A program made the position numbers and the translations under genes. 32,895 nt of DNA from Bacteroidota bacterium (GTDB lineage Bacteria > Bacteroidota > Bacteroidia > Cytophagales > Cyclobacteriaceae), in NCBI GenBank assembly GCA_022571715.1, contig JACZXH010000039.1:1-32895 (forward strand), read 5' to 3'. How positions within the stretch are numbered: position 1 is the first letter of the stretch; the number at the start of each line of letters is the position of its first letter. This document shows positions 1 through 8,164 of the stretch, one piece after another. The notes under the pieces were generated by a model, which saw nothing but the letters and a program-made list of their open reading frames with translations, ran no database searches and was not told where the DNA came from.

Positions 1-1
1 A

Positions 2-3000
2 TTTGTGAATTGGAAAGGTCTGAATGGCAATCATCAGGTTGAGGTTATCGAAACAAACCAATTTAATTGCCTAAGTGACCCGGTTTTGTTTAATGTCACA
101 GTCCATCCTCTCCCACCTGTTGCTTTTGCACTTCCGCTGGTACGAAATTTCAGCAAGGATGCCGCTAATGTTCTATTGTCCGGGGTACCTCACCCTTTTA
201 TTACCGATCCATTCCCGGATGAACCAGGGTCCAGAAGAGACAGCCTCTTTTTAGGACCGGGTGTCATTGTTGACTTTTCTGGAAATTATGCGTTTGATCC
301 GGATATAGCTGGTTCCGGAGTTACGCATGACATCACGTACCAATACACCAATGATTACGGGTGTACCAATCAGGTTACAGAACAGTTTTCTGTATTCGAT
401 GCAAGCGCCTCAGTTGTACTTGTGGACGATCCACTAACTCCTCTTGACTTAGAATATTGTGAAGATTTTGGTGTATTGCATATTAGAATTAGTGATACTT
501 TTCTTCCTGATCCTGGTTTTGAATTCCATGAATTTACCGGTCCGGGTATAACCGACAATGGAGACGGCACGGCATTTTATGATCCGTTGTTTGCAGCAGA
601 TTCCACCGGAACCGGAGTAAATCGTGTAGGAGGTGAAAAGAAAATTGTTTATACGCAGCGCGAAATCGGAAATGAAACCAATGTAATTGACTGGGGTGAG
701 CAATTTACCACCGTAAACCTGGTACCTACCCTGTCTCCAATTATAAGTCAAACGGATTTTTGCTCTCATGATCCGGAATTGATCCTTACCAGGGACCAGG
801 GACTAAACCCGTTGGCCTCCTTCTCCTTCTTTGTAGTGGGAGCTGACTCTACCAACACCCTGATTACTGAAAGTGCAGGACCCGTATTTACGTTGATTCC
901 GGGAAATGAATTTTTTACACCGGACGATTTTACAGCACATGTGATTACAATCGGTTACGCATACGAAGATAACACGAGTACTACTTGTAACGATACGACC
1001 ACATTTGAAATAACCATCAACCAACGGCCTCCGGCGCCAACCTCTCCGAACATATTTGGCTGTATAGGAGATACAGATTTCGAACTAACCGTAACAGATC
1101 AGGTTACAGGAGCTAACATTAAATGGTATACTAGTTCCTCCCTAGATCCAGAAACGTTAGAAGCTTCAAGTGCGATCTTTAAACCCATAGTTACAGGAGA
1201 CGTTTCATATTGGGTTACACAAGAAATAAACCTGTGTGAAAGCTTGTCCACTGAAGTACCTATTACCGTGACAACAGTACTAGAAAAGGATCTCGGGATT
1301 ACGTTGTTAGGAGGAGCTGCTTGTATAGATGAGGGTACACAATTTTTTGGAACCGCCATTCTGGAAAATACCCTGGATATTGTTCTATGGGAATGGGATT
1401 TCGGTGATGGTGATAATGAAACAGGAACAGGTCAAAATCCGGTGCATGTCTATGCAGAGCCAGGCAGCTATCTCGTATCGCTCATCGTCACGAATATAGG
1501 AGGATGCCAGAATCTTACTCCACTTACGCAACCTATTACGGTGGGTTCGCAACCTGTGGTGCAATTAGATTACACAGGAATCTGTGCCGGACAATCCTCT
1601 ATTTACAATAACTTGACCATCGATACGGAAAGCGCCATATCCGATTCAATTATCTGGACGTTTATGGACTGGGAGCGGAATATCGTTGATCAGATATTTG
1701 AAGCGGATCAGTCAAAACTGACTGATGATATCTCGTACACGTACGTAGTCTCAGGCCGTAAACGGGTTGCACTTACCGTGTTTACGACCACAGGTTGTGT
1801 AAGTTCTGATACGCTCGAACTGTTTATCCTGCCAAGCATTACAGTTACAACCGATGATTTTTATGATGCGGAGGATTTTGAGTTGACCGCCGATCAATGG
1901 ATTGCATGGGGTGATGCACAGGAAGACTTTGCATCAAGCTGGCGATATGCCCTACCGGCAGGAAGTACGATAACACCACTCGACGGAGAAGCCTGGGTAA
2001 CCAATCCGGATGGCGCGTATCCTGCGGATGACGCTTCAGTAATTTACAGCCCTTGCTTTGATATTTCCGGGCTTATACGTCCCATGGTTGGATTCTCTTC
2101 ATTTACCGATGCGAATAAGGGTCAGGACGGAGCCGTATTTCAATACTCCGCAGACGGTAAATTTGACAACTGGAACACCATAGGCACCAATTCATCAGGG
2201 ATCAACTGGTACGACCAGGCTGATATTACAAATATTCCGGGCTCGCTTGAATCGAACAGAAATGCCTATGGTTGGTCGCAGGAATTTTCCGGCTCGCAGG
2301 AATTTTCCGGCTGGCAGGAATCAAAGCAATCAATCGGCACAAGTACAATTCCGGAAGATGTACGAAGCCATGTGATATTCAGGTTCGCATTCAATAGCGG
2401 CGCCAATCAAGATTTTGATGGTTTTGCATTTGATAACTTTTTCATTGCGGAGCGGAGCAGGATTGTTGTTCTTGAACATTTTGAAAACCTCAGTGAAACA
2501 TCCAGAATACAAACAGATTTTATTCCTGACATTTCCTCTGATGAAAATGAGCTGATCAATCTTCAATATCGTGCAGGAGACGAACCATTGTTTTCTTCTG
2601 AGGTGAATGCCAGAATGGAATATTATGGAATCACCACGGCAACGGCACCGTATGCCATTTTCGATGGTATAGAAACCAATACAGAACCTTTAGATCAGTG
2701 GGGGGTGTCTGCCTTTGACTTGCGGTCGTTGAATAACCCTAAAGTGAAAATTCAGATATCCAATGCGCAATCCAACAGCGGCGAGCTGTCAGTAATTACC
2801 CAGGTAGAAGCCATAGAAGATATCAATGATCCATTCATTATAATTACTGCTATTATTGAAAGGGATGCGAATGGATTAAAGAATGTAGTGCGTAAAATGC
2901 TGCCAGATGCATCCGGCAGAAGAATTGAAAATTTGATGAAAAGTGATGCTCCTATAGCCTCCTCATACACCTGGCCACTTAACAATCTTGACCCGACTAA

Positions 3001-3373
3001 TGAATTAGATATCGCCATTGTAGCTTTTGTTCAGGATCTTGAGACCAATGAGATTTTACAATCGGCCGTACGTGATATTGATGAGACACTCATTGTAACA
3101 GGACTGGATGAACTTGCAGACGGTACAAAATATCTGTTGTACCCTAATCCCGCATCGGAAAAGGTGACGCTTACTTTTATGAAGCCTGCTATATATGACA
3201 TCAACTTGAAAATCTACAATCAGTTTGGTAAGCTACTTTTTACTCAGTTGATAAAAACAGGGGAATATCAGACAGAGATCAGTGTCAATAAATATGCAAT
3301 TGGGGTATATCTGCTTCAGCTTGAAACTAATTCTGAAATTCTTTTGCGAAGCAAATTTATCATCTCACACTAA
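2..3373 (+). CDS. Large secreted multidomain protein with PKD domain and C-terminal T9SS sorting domain, 5' partial
   Basis: The reading frame is open to the left edge, so the start codon lies outside the window; the GTG at 5 is only the first possible start. About 1,120 residues are visible. Residues 1-450 look like repeated beta-sandwich (Ig/PKD-like) modules with paired cysteines. A PKD domain lies near 455-515, marked by WEWDFGDGD and a YAEPGSYLVSLIVTN-type strand. Residues about 615-810 resemble the jelly-roll (MAM/choice-of-anchor) modules of Bacteroidota surface proteins. Residues about 817-910 resemble an Omp28/thioredoxin-like fold without its cysteines. The last 80 residues (YLLYPNPASEKV, then a GVYLLQL strand) form a type A T9SS sorting domain, so the protein is probably exported and attached to the surface or released. 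Its exact role (adhesin, gliding or cell-surface scaffold) cannot be read from the sequence. Confidence 0.85.
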   Translation, partial: FVNWKGLNGNHQVEVIETNQFNCLSDPVLFNVTVHPLPPVAFALPLVRNFSKDAANVLLSGVPHPFITDPFPDEPGSRRDSLFLGPGVIVDFSGNYAFDPDIAGSGVTHDITYQYTNDYGCTNQVTEQFSVFDASASVVLVDDPLTPLDLEYCEDFGVLHIRISDTFLPDPGFEFHEFTGPGITDNGDGTAFYDPLFAADSTGTGVNRVGGEKKIVYTQREIGNETNVIDWGEQFTTVNLVPTLSPIISQTDFCSHDPELILTRDQGLNPLASFSFFVVGADSTNTLITESAGPVFTLIPGNEFFTPDDFTAHVITIGYAYEDNTSTTCNDTTTFEITINQRPPAPTSPNIFGCIGDTDFELTVTDQVTGANIKWYTSSSLDPETLEASSAIFKPIVTGDVSYWVTQEINLCESLSTEVPITVTTVLEKDLGITLLGGAACIDEGTQFFGTAILENTLDIVLWEWDFGDGDNETGTGQNPVHVYAEPGSYLVSLIVTNIGGCQNLTPLTQPITVGSQPVVQLDYTGICAGQSSIYNNLTIDTESAISDSIIWTFMDWERNIVDQIFEADQSKLTDDISYTYVVSGRKRVALTVFTTTGCVSSDTLELFILPSITVTTDDFYDAEDFELTADQWIAWGDAQEDFASSWRYALPAGSTITPLDGEAWVTNPDGAYPADDASVIYSPCFDISGLIRPMVGFSSFTDANKGQDGAVFQYSADGKFDNWNTIGTNSSGINWYDQADITNIPGSLESNRNAYGWSQEFSGSQEFSGWQESKQSIGTSTIPEDVRSHVIFRFAFNSGANQDFDGFAFDNFFIAERSRIVVLEHFENLSETSRIQTDFIPDISSDENELINLQYRAGDEPLFSSEVNARMEYYGITTATAPYAIFDGIETNTEPLDQWGVSAFDLRSLNNPKVKIQISNAQSNSGELSVITQVEAIEDINDPFIIITAIIERDANGLKNVVRKMLPDASGRRIENLMKSDAPIASSYTWPLNNLDPTNELDIAIVAFVQDLETNEILQSAVRDIDETLIVTGLDELADGTKYLLYPNPASEKVTLTFMKPAIYDINLKIYNQFGKLLFTQLIKTGEYQTEISVNKYAIGVYLLQLETNSEILLRSKFIISH
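2276..2320 (+). repeat. 18-bp in-frame tandem duplication
   Basis: The unit tcgcaggaattttccggc occurs at 2276-2293 and again, identical, at 2294-2311. A partial third copy follows with one change (tggcaggaa, 2312-2320). It encodes SQEFSG-SQEFSG-WQES inside the large secreted protein. Exact identity points to a recent slipped-strand event, and the copy number may vary between strains. Confidence 0.9.
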
Positions 3374-3485
3374 GATCATCACCTTCGGGTTTTTACATGA
3401 AGGAGATTTGATTTTAACCAACATAATAATTCAGCGATCTTCATTGATGATCTGTTAATATCAGGTTTTACATCTTGTCTTTACT

Positions 3486-3493
3486 TAAATTTG
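3486..3493 (+). promoter_or_regulatory. Bacteroidota-type -7 box upstream of serB-serA
   Basis: TAAATTTG matches the TAnnTTTG -7 consensus of the Bacteroidota primary sigma factor and lies 30 bp before the ATG at 3523. The -33 TTTG is not well conserved here; only a T-rich stretch is seen at about 3466-3469. The following bases, GCAGCA, also follow the -7 box of the gene at 6997. Confidence 0.45.
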
Positions 3494-3522
3494 CAGCAGA
3501 TTAACTAATCCGTTGATTTATA

Positions 3523-5421
3523 ATGCCGCAAGAAATAATGAAAAATTTTATCATTGATTTTGACAGCACATTTACAAAAGTGGAGGCGTTTGACATACTT
3601 GGCGAAATCGTTCTGGCTGACCATCCTGAAAAGGAAAAAGTCCTTAATCAAATCAAAAAGATAACAAATAAAGGCATGGATGGCACACTGAATTTGCGTG
3701 ATTCCATCGAAAAACGGCTTAATATACTTTCGCCACATAAAGATGATCTGAATGAGTTGATTACGCAATTGAAAAAGCAGGTTTCCAAATCATTTGAACG
3801 AAACAGAGAGTTTTTCAGCAAATTCCGAAATCATATTTACATCGTTTCGAATGGTTTTAAAGAATTTATTGTTCCGATTGTTTCGGAATATGGCATAAAA
3901 CCCGACCATGTGTTGGCCAACGAATTTACGTACGATGAGCAAGGCAACATTACTGGATTCGATATTACCAATGCATTAGCCTCGAATGAAGGAAAAGTGG
4001 AAACTATCAAAAATCTTAATCTTAAGGGTGAAGTGTATGTAATAGGAGATGGATATACCGACTTTGAAATTAAAAAAGCAGGACTGGCAAGTAAGTTTTA
4101 TGTCTTCACCGAAAATGTAAGCCGTAGATCCGTACTGGAAAATGCAGATCATGTGGCACCCAGCCTCGATGAATTTTTGTTCGTACATAATATGAATACG
4201 GTACTATCTTACCCCAAAAACAGGATCAATGTACTTCTGCTTGAGAATATCCACGACAAGGCTTTTGATATCTTAAAGGAAGAAGGGTACCAGGTAGAGA
4301 TTCTGCACGAGTCGCTGGATGAAGATATGCTTTGTGAAAAAATCAAAAATGTTTCTATACTTGGCATACGATCGAAAACAAACGTGACAGAAAATGTGCT
4401 GGAAAATGCCAATCGCCTGATAGCCATTGGAGCGTACTGCATTGGAACCAACCAGATTGACCTTGAAGCCTGCCTGCGCAAGGGTGTTGCAGTATTTAAT
4501 GCTCCTTATGGTAATACCAGATCTGTGGTTGAGCTGGCTATAAGTGAGATCATCATGCTGATGCGTAATATCCCAGACCGGATCATGGAAATGCATGCTG
4601 GGGTGTGGAAAAAATCAGCTCATTTGAGCAATGAAATACGTGGAAAAATACTGGGCATCATCGGGTATGGAAACATCGGATCACAGCTCTCTATACTAGC
4701 TGAAGCAATGGGTATGAAGGTGTTTTATTATGACCTTGAAGAAAGACAGACGATAGGAAATGCCGTTAAATGCCAGTCAATGAATGAATTGTTTGCATTG
4801 GCGGATGTGGTAAGCCTTCATGTGGACGGAAGACCTGAAAACGAAAATATGATCGGTGAAAAGGAGATCAGTCAGATGCGGGATGGAGCAATACTTTTAA
4901 ATCTGAGCAGGGGTAATATCATTGATTCAGACGCGCTGAAAAAAGCAATTGAAACAGGTAAGCTAAGAGGCGCAGCGATTGATGTTTACCCTAATGAACC
5001 CAAAACCAATCACAACACATTCAGCAGTCCGTTGATAGGACTTCCGAACACAATACTGACCCCACATATTGGAGGCAGCACACAGGAAGCACAGATGAAT
5101 ATCGCGGATTATGTGCCTAATGTAATCATGGATTTTATCAATTCAGGCAGTACTAACAACAGTGTTAATTTTCCTCAAGTGAAACTTCCTGTATTGGAAA
5201 ATGCACACCGCTTGATGCACATACATCATAATGAACCGGGAATACTGGCCAAAATTGATAAAGTACTTGCCGACCATAACATCAACATTGTAGGGCAGTA
5301 TTTGAAAACCAATGACATCATTGGATATGTGATAACGGACATTGACAAAAAATATCCGAAGGATGTCATCAAAGACCTTAAGAAAATTGATCACACCATA
5401 CGTGTCAGGCTATTGTACTAA
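3523..5421 (+). CDS. serA: Fused phosphoserine phosphatase-D-3-phosphoglycerate dehydrogenase (SerB-SerA)
   Basis: One 632-residue chain appears to carry the first and last enzymes of the phosphorylated serine pathway. Residues 1-220 are a HAD-superfamily phosphoserine phosphatase with all four motifs: D12-F-D14-S-T, S109 (IVSNGF), K158 (NEGKVE) and G-D176-G-Y-T-D180. Residues about 230-550 are a D-isomer 2-hydroxyacid dehydrogenase with the NAD motif G381-Y-G383-N-I-G386, R463 (LNLSRGNI), E492 (YPNEP) and H515 (PHIGGST), the Arg/Glu/His set of SerA. Residues about 560-632 form an ACT domain, the serine-sensing module of short SerA enzymes. The product would oxidise 3-phosphoglycerate and dephosphorylate phosphoserine, leaving only the SerC step to another protein. 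ATG at 3538 is an alternative start that keeps every motif. The gene is preceded by a TAnnTTTG box and followed by a 435-bp gap. Confidence 0.93.
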   Translation: MPQEIMKNFIIDFDSTFTKVEAFDILGEIVLADHPEKEKVLNQIKKITNKGMDGTLNLRDSIEKRLNILSPHKDDLNELITQLKKQVSKSFERNREFFSKFRNHIYIVSNGFKEFIVPIVSEYGIKPDHVLANEFTYDEQGNITGFDITNALASNEGKVETIKNLNLKGEVYVIGDGYTDFEIKKAGLASKFYVFTENVSRRSVLENADHVAPSLDEFLFVHNMNTVLSYPKNRINVLLLENIHDKAFDILKEEGYQVEILHESLDEDMLCEKIKNVSILGIRSKTNVTENVLENANRLIAIGAYCIGTNQIDLEACLRKGVAVFNAPYGNTRSVVELAISEIIMLMRNIPDRIMEMHAGVWKKSAHLSNEIRGKILGIIGYGNIGSQLSILAEAMGMKVFYYDLEERQTIGNAVKCQSMNELFALADVVSLHVDGRPENENMIGEKEISQMRDGAILLNLSRGNIIDSDALKKAIETGKLRGAAIDVYPNEPKTNHNTFSSPLIGLPNTILTPHIGGSTQEAQMNIADYVPNVIMDFINSGSTNNSVNFPQVKLPVLENAHRLMHIHHNEPGILAKIDKVLADHNINIVGQYLKTNDIIGYVITDIDKKYPKDVIKDLKKIDHTIRVRLLY

Positions 5422-5546
5422 CTGATACAATTTGCACGGGATTAAAAAGCGTACTCCTAAAAAACATTCAGGAAACGGGATTAGAAATATCTTATTGTTT
5501 TAGTGTTGTATTACCGGTACATTTGTCACCCCTGCTGAGATTCATG

Positions 5547-5571
5547 TTTGTTAAACCTAACATTTAACAAA
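5547..5571. repeat. Perfect inverted repeat, 9-bp arms, 7-bp spacer
   Basis: TTTGTTAAA (5547-5555) and TTTAACAAA (5563-5571) are exact reverse complements around the spacer cctaaca. The arms are AT-rich and no T-run follows, so an operator or a weak hairpin fits better than a rho-independent terminator. Confidence 0.6.
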
Positions 5572-5698
5572 TACCGGGATGGACGATCAATAAAATTGGA
5601 CTGCATCTTCACTTTGGGGACCTCGGTCAGGCTTATGCATGGCCAGGCTAACAGCAGATAATTGCAATGGTAAGGTCAGCCCAAATCCTGTTTACAAG

Positions 5699-5712
5699 GG
5701 TTTAATTAAACC
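5699..5712. repeat. 14-bp perfect palindrome, operator-like
   Basis: GGTTTAATTAAACC is self-complementary over its full 14 bp and lies about 145 bp before the ATG at 5857. Its size and symmetry suit a dimeric regulator. A related 13-bp palindrome lies at 32668-32680, upstream of the lipoprotein gene. Binding is inferred only from symmetry. Confidence 0.5.
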
Positions 5713-5856
5713 AATCTCAGCAGGTTTTTTTGGATAGTATGCTTTCGTTGACGCAGTCATATCATGCTTAGCCGATTTTGGTTCTCAATACCCGGTTCAT
5801 TACCTCTTATTTTTTAATCAAGTACCGATTACTATTTTAACGATCATTGGCTACAG

Positions 5857-6945
5857 ATGTATAACACTTTTCTTACTCCCGGGCCTTCGCAACTGTATTT
5901 TACATTTGATTTCCATCTTAAACAGGCTTTAAGTGAGCGCATTCCATCTATCTCACCTGATGGACGGAAATTTAAAAATATCTACCAAGTATTGAAAAAT
6001 AATCTACGGACATTATTGAAATTACCAGATGATTATCACATCTTATTATTGCCATCGGTTCATGTGGCCAAAGAATACGCCATCCGGAATCTGATTGTAA
6101 AGGAGTCTTTTCATTTTATAAATGGTCCTTATGGTGCTGCATTTTTTGACCTATCTGTTGTGATGGGTAAAAAACCACTTCGAATGATCGCTCTGGAAGG
6201 AACAGGTTTCGATATGGAGAGCCAAAAGTTACCCGAAAACATCGGGTTGATAGCCATAACTCACAACGAAACGTTTACAGGTACGCAGTTTCCCGTTTCT
6301 GATATTCATACTATGCGTGAAAAATATTCGGATGCGCTTATTATTCTGGATGTATCCTCATCCCTACCCTTTGCAAACCTCGATTTCAATATAATTGATT
6401 GTGCGTGGTTTTCAGTACATCATGGATTTGGCTTACCTGCCGGATTGGCTGTTTTGCTTGTAAACGAAAAATGCCTTATAAAATCAAAACACCTACATAA
6501 TAAAGGACTTGTTCAGGGGAAATATTTGTCTCTTGATTACCTGACAAGGCTTGAAGAACACAATCTGACTCCAGAAACGCCGAATGTACTTGGTGTTTAT
6601 CTTCTTTCGAAAGTAATTGAAGATATGCTGTATAAAGGTACAGATCAGATCCGCAGAGAAACGGAGTATAAAGCTGCCCTAATGTATCATTTACTGGAAA
6701 CACATCGATCTTTACTTCCATTTGTAAATGAGAGAGCAATTCGATCAAAAACAACCATTGTTGTTGAAGCCGGCAATGTTTCATTCTGGAAGGAATACCT
6801 TAAGAAACAGCATTTTATTATAGAGACGGTAAAAGGCAAACTTGAAAAATCACACTTCCTGATCGCAAATTATCCTACACACTCCAAAGAGTCGTTTGAA
6901 AAACTTAGTGACCTATTGCAGGCAGTGGAAAAACCTGTTTCATAG
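5857..6945 (+). CDS. SerC-like class V aminotransferase homologue lacking the PLP lysine (probable pseudoenzyme)
   Basis: The 362-residue chain follows the fold of the small SerC/alanine-glyoxylate aminotransferase-like class V proteins of Bacteroidota from end to end: TPGPSQLY at the start, FINGPYGAAFFD, THNETFTGTQ near 134, the pyridine-contacting Asp D165 in LDVSSSLP, and a SVxxxFGLPAGLAVLLV strand near 186-202. Where the family has SVQK with the Schiff-base lysine, this protein has SVHH (H188-H189). The SHRS-like stretch that binds phosphate in SerC is SPDGRK (33-38), and the usual SxT phosphate loop is PSVHVAK (66-72). The frame is intact, so it is not decayed. It may be an inactive regulatory or scaffolding relative of SerC, or an enzyme with altered chemistry. 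Its position after serB-serA suggests a serine-related role, which is inference. Confidence 0.8.
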   Translation: MYNTFLTPGPSQLYFTFDFHLKQALSERIPSISPDGRKFKNIYQVLKNNLRTLLKLPDDYHILLLPSVHVAKEYAIRNLIVKESFHFINGPYGAAFFDLSVVMGKKPLRMIALEGTGFDMESQKLPENIGLIAITHNETFTGTQFPVSDIHTMREKYSDALIILDVSSSLPFANLDFNIIDCAWFSVHHGFGLPAGLAVLLVNEKCLIKSKHLHNKGLVQGKYLSLDYLTRLEEHNLTPETPNVLGVYLLSKVIEDMLYKGTDQIRRETEYKAALMYHLLETHRSLLPFVNERAIRSKTTIVVEAGNVSFWKEYLKKQHFIIETVKGKLEKSHFLIANYPTHSKESFEKLSDLLQAVEKPVS

Positions 6946-6967
6946 ATGAATTTTAGTGTTTTACAAC

Positions 6968-6975
6968 TATTTTTG
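6968..6975 (+). promoter_or_regulatory. -7 box upstream of the universal stress protein gene
   Basis: TATTTTTG matches TAnnTTTG and is followed by GCAGCATTAA, very like the context of the box at 3486-3493. It lies 22 bp before the ATG at 6997. No clear -33 TTTG is seen. Confidence 0.4.
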
Positions 6976-6996
6976 CAGCATTAATCTCCACATGAA

Positions 6997-7938
6997 ATGG
7001 ATCCTATAAAAAATATACTTGTATGTATTGACCTAAGCGATACTGATAATGATCTTTTATCCTATGCCCGTTTCATTGTAAATGCGGCCAAAATACCAGA
7101 AAAAATTTACTTTATTAATATTCTCAGGCATTTTCACATTCCAAAGGAAATTCATAAAGATTTTCCTCATCTTGAAGATACTGTTATTAATGAACGAAAG
7201 GAAGACATAAATAAGGAAATTGATAAGTTCTTTGGGCATGTAAAGAAAGTGAGTAAAGAAATAATTGTAACTGCAGGGTCTGGGTTAAAGACACTATTGA
7301 AGGTTATCGATAAAAAAGAAATAGACCTGGTGCTGATCGGCAGAAAAAACGACGGAAGCGGCCAAGGAATGCTTACCATGCGCATGGGTCGTAGATGCCC
7401 TGTCACGTTGTTTATCATACCTCAAGGCAGCAATAAAAAAATTGACAAAGAACTTCACAAATGGAATATTCTGGTACCGGTTGATTTCAGCAAATATGCA
7501 CTACTTGCAGTACAGTTTGCCGTCAACCTTGCCAAAAAATTCAAACATACTGAAATATTCTGTCAGCACGTTTATAGTGTTCCGATTGGCTACCATTACA
7601 CGGGTAAGACGCACGACGAATTTGCTGAAATAATGAAACAAAATGCAAAGAAAAAGTTTAAAAGATTTATAAACGATTGCGACTATTCGGATGTAAAGAT
7701 TAATGATGTTTACACACTGGACGATGATGAAAATATTATAGAGGATATTCATAATTATGCAAAGCAAATAAACGCTACTGGAATCATATTCGGTTCGAAA
7801 GGGATGACCACCACGTCTTCGATTTTTCTGGGAAGCACGGCCGAAAAACTTATTAAAATAGATGCCGAATTTCCTTTACTGGTAGTTCGTATAGCAGGGG
7901 AGTATCAAGGATTCATGCAATTGATTAAAAAAATATAG
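6997..7938 (+). CDS. Tandem universal stress protein (two UspA domains)
   Basis: The 313-residue cytoplasmic protein has two UspA domains, residues about 1-145 (opening KNILVCIDLSDTDND) and about 150-305 (opening WNILVPVDFSKYALLA). The second domain keeps the nucleotide-binding pattern Gx2Gx9GS: FGSKGMTTTSSIFLGSTAE. In the first domain the matching loop, IGRKNDGSGQG, is degenerate and lacks the GS pair, so one half probably binds ATP and the other may not. Such tandem proteins respond to starvation or stress; no specific signal can be read here. The gene has its own -7 box and stands 51 bp after the SerC-like gene. Confidence 0.9.
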   Translation: MDPIKNILVCIDLSDTDNDLLSYARFIVNAAKIPEKIYFINILRHFHIPKEIHKDFPHLEDTVINERKEDINKEIDKFFGHVKKVSKEIIVTAGSGLKTLLKVIDKKEIDLVLIGRKNDGSGQGMLTMRMGRRCPVTLFIIPQGSNKKIDKELHKWNILVPVDFSKYALLAVQFAVNLAKKFKHTEIFCQHVYSVPIGYHYTGKTHDEFAEIMKQNAKKKFKRFINDCDYSDVKINDVYTLDDDENIIEDIHNYAKQINATGIIFGSKGMTTTSSIFLGSTAEKLIKIDAEFPLLVVRIAGEYQGFMQLIKKI

Positions 7939-7956
7939 TGCAGTTACCGTTAATAA

Positions 7957-8115
7957 ATGAAACGGATTATTAAAAAATTCTACACATTGATTTACGGGGA
8001 TGATGGCGATCAGTCATATCGGAATAAAGTGATTTTGTTTTACCTTACAATAATCATTTCAACTGCCATCCTTTTGATCATTGTCAAGGGTATTTTAATT
8101 AATATTCCTGATTGA
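7957..8115 (+). CDS. Small single-pass membrane protein, 52 aa
   Basis: A short frame from ATG at 7957 to TGA at 8113-8115 encodes 52 residues. Residues 1-24 are basic and polar (MKRIIKKFYTLIYGDDGDQS), and residues about 25-49 form one hydrophobic helix (VILFYLTIIISTAILLIIV). The positive N-terminus suggests an N-in orientation. It lies 18 bp after the universal stress protein gene and 49 bp before the ECF sigma gene, so it may be co-transcribed with either. I do not recognise a family. The charge pattern, clean hydrophobic segment and fit to the gap argue against a chance frame. Confidence 0.6.
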   Translation: MKRIIKKFYTLIYGDDGDQSYRNKVILFYLTIIISTAILLIIVKGILINIPD

Positions 8116-8164
8116 TTAAACCCCCTTTGTATATCATTAGTCTAACTATAAAAACAGACTACCA

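Larger units (their letters stand above)
5422..5856. other. 435-bp intergenic region between serB-serA and the SerC-like gene
   Basis: I find no convincing gene here; the ATG-initiated plus-strand frames I checked stop within about a dozen codons. The region holds two perfect inverted repeats (5547-5571 and 5699-5712) and no obvious terminator with a U-tract. It is long for this gene-dense window, so it may carry regulation of the downstream gene. Confidence 0.6.

Noticed and set aside
3374-3420. ACC-TTCG-GGT followed by Ts after the large secreted protein gene.
   Set aside because: A 3-bp stem is too short to support a terminator call; the tetraloop-like pattern may be chance.
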